Assembly: GCF_026008495.1 (NCBI RefSeq)
Contig: NZ_BQUN01000096.1
Coordinates: 1 to 64,000, forward strand
Direction of reading: 5' to 3'
Origin: Streptomyces sp. A012304
Lineage (GTDB): Bacteria; Actinomycetota; Actinomycetes; Streptomycetales; Streptomycetaceae
Length of the DNA: 64,000 bases
A model generated the notes under the pieces. It searched no databases. It had not been told where the DNA came from and was given only the letters and a program-made list of their open reading frames with translations. The translations under genes were made by a program, and so were the position numbers. Every line of letters starts with the position of its first letter. Position 1 is the stretch's first letter. This document shows positions 62,118 through 64,000 of the stretch, in pieces.

Positions 62118-62993
62118 TCAGCGCGGGACGCGGACCACGCCCTCCTGGATGACGGAGACGGCGAGCCGGCCGTCCTGCGTGTAGATGCGGGCCTGGCCCA
62201 GGCCCCGGCCGCCGTGCGTCGACGGGGACTCCTGGTCGTACAGGAGCCACTCGTCGGCGCGGAAGGGCCGGTGGAACCACATCGCGTGGTCCAGGGAGGC
62301 GCCGACGACGTCACCGACCGCCCAGCCGCCCCGTCCGTGCGCGAGCAGGACGGAGTCCAGGAGGGTCATGTCGGAGACGTAGGTGGCGAGCACGACGTGC
62401 AGCAGCGGTTCGTCCACGGCGCCGCCGAGTTTGCCGTTGGTGCGGAACCACACCTGCGAGTGCGGCTCGCGCGGCTCGCCGAACCTGCCGTACGGCGGCT
62501 CGTCGACGTACCGCAGGTCGATCGCCTCGCGGGCCTCCAGGAACCGTTCGACGATCTCCGGGTCGAGGTGGTCGTAGCCGCGCAGCCGTTCGGCCGAGGT
62601 GGGCAGGGTGACCGGGTCCGGCGCGGGCGGCATCGGGGCCTGGTGTTCGAGCCCCTCCTCGTCCGTCTGGAAGGACGCCGACAGCGCGAAGATCGGCCGG
62701 CCGTGCTGGACGGCGACCACGCGGCGGGTGGTGAAGGAGCGGCCGTCGCGGATGCGCTCGACGTTGTAGACGATGGGCGCGCCCGGGTCGCCGATGCGCA
62801 GGAAGTACGCGTGCAGGGAATGGGCGTGCCGGTCGGCGGGGACCGTACGCCCGGCGGCGACCAGCGCCTGGGCCGCGACCTGCCCGCCGAAGACGCGCGG
62901 GACGACGGCGGAGCGGGACTGGCCGCGGAAGATGTTCTCCTCGATCTGCTCCAGGTCGAGCAGATCGAGGAGATCCTGGAGTGCCTGGCTCAT
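62118..62993 (-). CDS. tesB: Acyl-CoA thioesterase II
   Basis: A 291-residue double hot-dog thioesterase hydrolysing medium- and long-chain acyl-CoA. The N-terminus ENIFRGQSRSAVVPRVFGGQ, AHSLHAYFLRIGDPGAPI and the catalytic region with Asp, Thr and Gln (DHAMWFHRPFRADEWLL, then GGRGLGQARIYTQDG) match TesB. It converges on the phosphatase-like gene and lies downstream of the acyl-CoA dehydrogenase on the same strand, 33 bp apart, which fits a fatty-acid-degradation unit. Confidence 0.93.
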   Translation of the reverse strand: MSQALQDLLDLLDLEQIEENIFRGQSRSAVVPRVFGGQVAAQALVAAGRTVPADRHAHSLHAYFLRIGDPGAPIVYNVERIRDGRSFTTRRVVAVQHGRPIFALSASFQTDEEGLEHQAPMPPAPDPVTLPTSAERLRGYDHLDPEIVERFLEAREAIDLRYVDEPPYGRFGEPREPHSQVWFRTNGKLGGAVDEPLLHVVLATYVSDMTLLDSVLLAHGRGGWAVGDVVGASLDHAMWFHRPFRADEWLLYDQESPSTHGGRGLGQARIYTQDGRLAVSVIQEGVVRVPR

Positions 62994-63026
62994 GGAGCGC
63001 TGTACCGGCCGGTGGGGGCGGGCGGC

Positions 63027-64000
63027 CTACAGGCCCATGTCCTTGGCGATGATCGACTTCATGATCTCGCTGGTGCCGCCGTAGATGCGGTTGACGCGGT
63101 TGTCCGCGTACAGGCGGGCGATCGGGTACTCGTTCATGAAGCCGTAGCCGCCGTGCAACTGGAGGCAGCGGTCGATCACACGGTGGGCGACCTCGGTGCA
63201 GAACAGCTTGGCGCTGGCGGCCTCGGCGGGGGTCAGCTCACCGGCGTCGAGGGCCTCGGTGGCGCGGTCGGCGACGGCCTCGGCGGCGTCCACCTCGGCC
63301 TGGCAGGCGGCCAGCTCGAACTTCGTGTTCTGGAAGGAGGCGACGGTCTGGCCGAAGACGGTGCGCTGCTGGACGTACTCCTTGGCGAACCGGATGGCGG
63401 CCTTGGCCTGCGCGTAGGCGCCGTAGGCGATGCCCCAGCGCTCGGAGGCGAGGTTGTGGCCGAGGTAGTAAAAGCCCTTGTTCTCCTCGCCGAGGAGGTC
63501 CTCGACGGGCACCTTGACGTCGACGAACGCCAGCTCGGCGGTGTCGGAGGTCTTCAGGCCGAGCTTGTCGAGCTTGCGGCCGATGGAGTAGCCCTCGGCC
63601 TTGGTGTCCACGACGAACAGGGAGATGCCGTGGCGGCGGTCCTCGGCGGTGGGCGCGGAGGTGCGGGCGCAGACGATCATGCGGTCGGCGTGCACACCGC
63701 CGGTGATGAAGGTCTTGGCGCCGTTGAGGACGTAGTGCGTGCCGTCCTCGGAGAGCTTGGCGGTGGTCTTCATGCCCGCGAGGTCGGAGCCGGTGCCCGG
63801 CTCGGTCATCGCGATCGCCCACATCTCCTCGCCGGAGACGAACTTCGGCAGGTAGCGCTTCTTCTGCTCCTCGGTGGCGAGCAGCTTGATGTACGGCAGG
63901 CCGAGCAGCACGTGCACACCGGAGCCGCCGAAGGTGACGCCGGCGCGGGCGGTCTCCTCGTACAGGACGGCCTCGAACTTGTAGGAGTCGATGCCGGCGC
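63027..64000 (-). CDS. Acyl-CoA dehydrogenase, partial
   Basis: The C-terminal part of an FAD-dependent acyl-CoA dehydrogenase; about 324 codons are visible and the 5' end lies beyond the window. The FAD/substrate segment WAIAMTEPGTGSDLAGM, the KTFITGG strand, and the C-terminal catalytic region LQLHGGYGFMNEYPIARLYAD and NRIYGGTSEIMK are present. It probably oxidises medium- or long-chain acyl-CoA, with TesB as an overflow valve. Confidence 0.93.
   Translation of the reverse strand, partial: AGIDSYKFEAVLYEETARAGVTFGGSGVHVLLGLPYIKLLATEEQKKRYLPKFVSGEEMWAIAMTEPGTGSDLAGMKTTAKLSEDGTHYVLNGAKTFITGGVHADRMIVCARTSAPTAEDRRHGISLFVVDTKAEGYSIGRKLDKLGLKTSDTAELAFVDVKVPVEDLLGEENKGFYYLGHNLASERWGIAYGAYAQAKAAIRFAKEYVQQRTVFGQTVASFQNTKFELAACQAEVDAAEAVADRATEALDAGELTPAEAASAKLFCTEVAHRVIDRCLQLHGGYGFMNEYPIARLYADNRVNRIYGGTSEIMKSIIAKDMGL

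Overview
The window is a stretch of Streptomyces chromosome. The support is very high GC with strong third-position G/C bias, GTG starts, 4-bp GTGA/ATGA gene overlaps, Tat/Sec-exported hydrolases, SigE-type ECF sigma factor, LacI and PucR regulators, and a gene order (mmsA, copZ-copA, citrate synthase, recD-like helicase, ribose operon, double ABC exporter, agmatinase, acyl-CoA dehydrogenase) that resembles the SCO2726-SCO2774 part of the S. coelicolor core as I remember it. I see no tRNA, rRNA, CRISPR or prophage. The window opens just downstream of an unresolved gene and ends inside an acyl-CoA dehydrogenase.

Region by region. (1) 0.3-7.4 kb: a myo-inositol catabolic block, iolC-aldolase-iolB-iolD-mmsA on the minus strand with overlapping starts, divergent from an IolE/IolH-type TIM-barrel gene; a short region with two good promoters and a GntR-like palindrome separates them. 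(2) 7.6-11.6 kb: a small MerR-like protein, a zinc alcohol dehydrogenase, then copZ-copA behind a textbook CsoR box. (3) 11.6-16.5 kb: a 720-bp gene-free, hairpin-rich interval (small-RNA candidate), citrate synthase, a RecD2-type helicase and a small cupin. (4) 16.7-22.8 kb: a ribose-type operon rbsR-rbsA-rbsCB-rbsK-rbsD in which permease and binding protein are one polypeptide; a hairpin and a 9-bp/36-bp tandem array lie between rbsCB and rbsK. (5) 22.8-25.8 kb: an accessory island with AT-richer codon use, two unknown genes, an IS630 transposase remnant and a decapitated DUF6177 gene, read as a decayed type VII secretion/polymorphic-toxin locus. (6) 25.8-31.2 kb: a large secreted subtilase divergent from a SigE-family sigma factor and a membrane protein likely to be its anti-sigma. 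(7) 31.2-38.3 kb: a beta-lactamase remnant, an atypical inositol-monophosphatase-like protein, a secreted glycosidase-like protein, and a three-gene carbohydrate operon (Gfo/Idh/MocA, DUF993, TIM-barrel isomerase) divergent from a LacI regulator that carries an overlapping leader ORF. (8) 38.5-45.2 kb: DHFR-like reductase, TIM-barrel isomerase, MFS exporter, Eis-type acetyltransferase, a small unknown, and an EPSP-synthase paralogue with Ala at the glyphosate-critical Gly position. (9) 45.5-57 kb: mostly exported proteins (GH3, S37 peptidase, small secreted protein, phytase-like, class A beta-lactamase-like, endonuclease I) around a 1242-residue double ABC exporter. (10) 57-64 kb: an agmatinase-family ureohydrolase overlapping a ThDP-dependent decarboxylase, divergent from a PucR regulator; I propose the 2-ketoarginine/guanidinobutyrate route. 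A phosphatase-like gene, TesB thioesterase and a partial acyl-CoA dehydrogenase follow.

No wholly new system is evident. The observations I would follow up first are the arginine-transaminase-type gene pair, the tandem array inside the ribose operon, the structured 720-bp intergenic region, the DUF993 operon, and the decayed toxin-locus genes.
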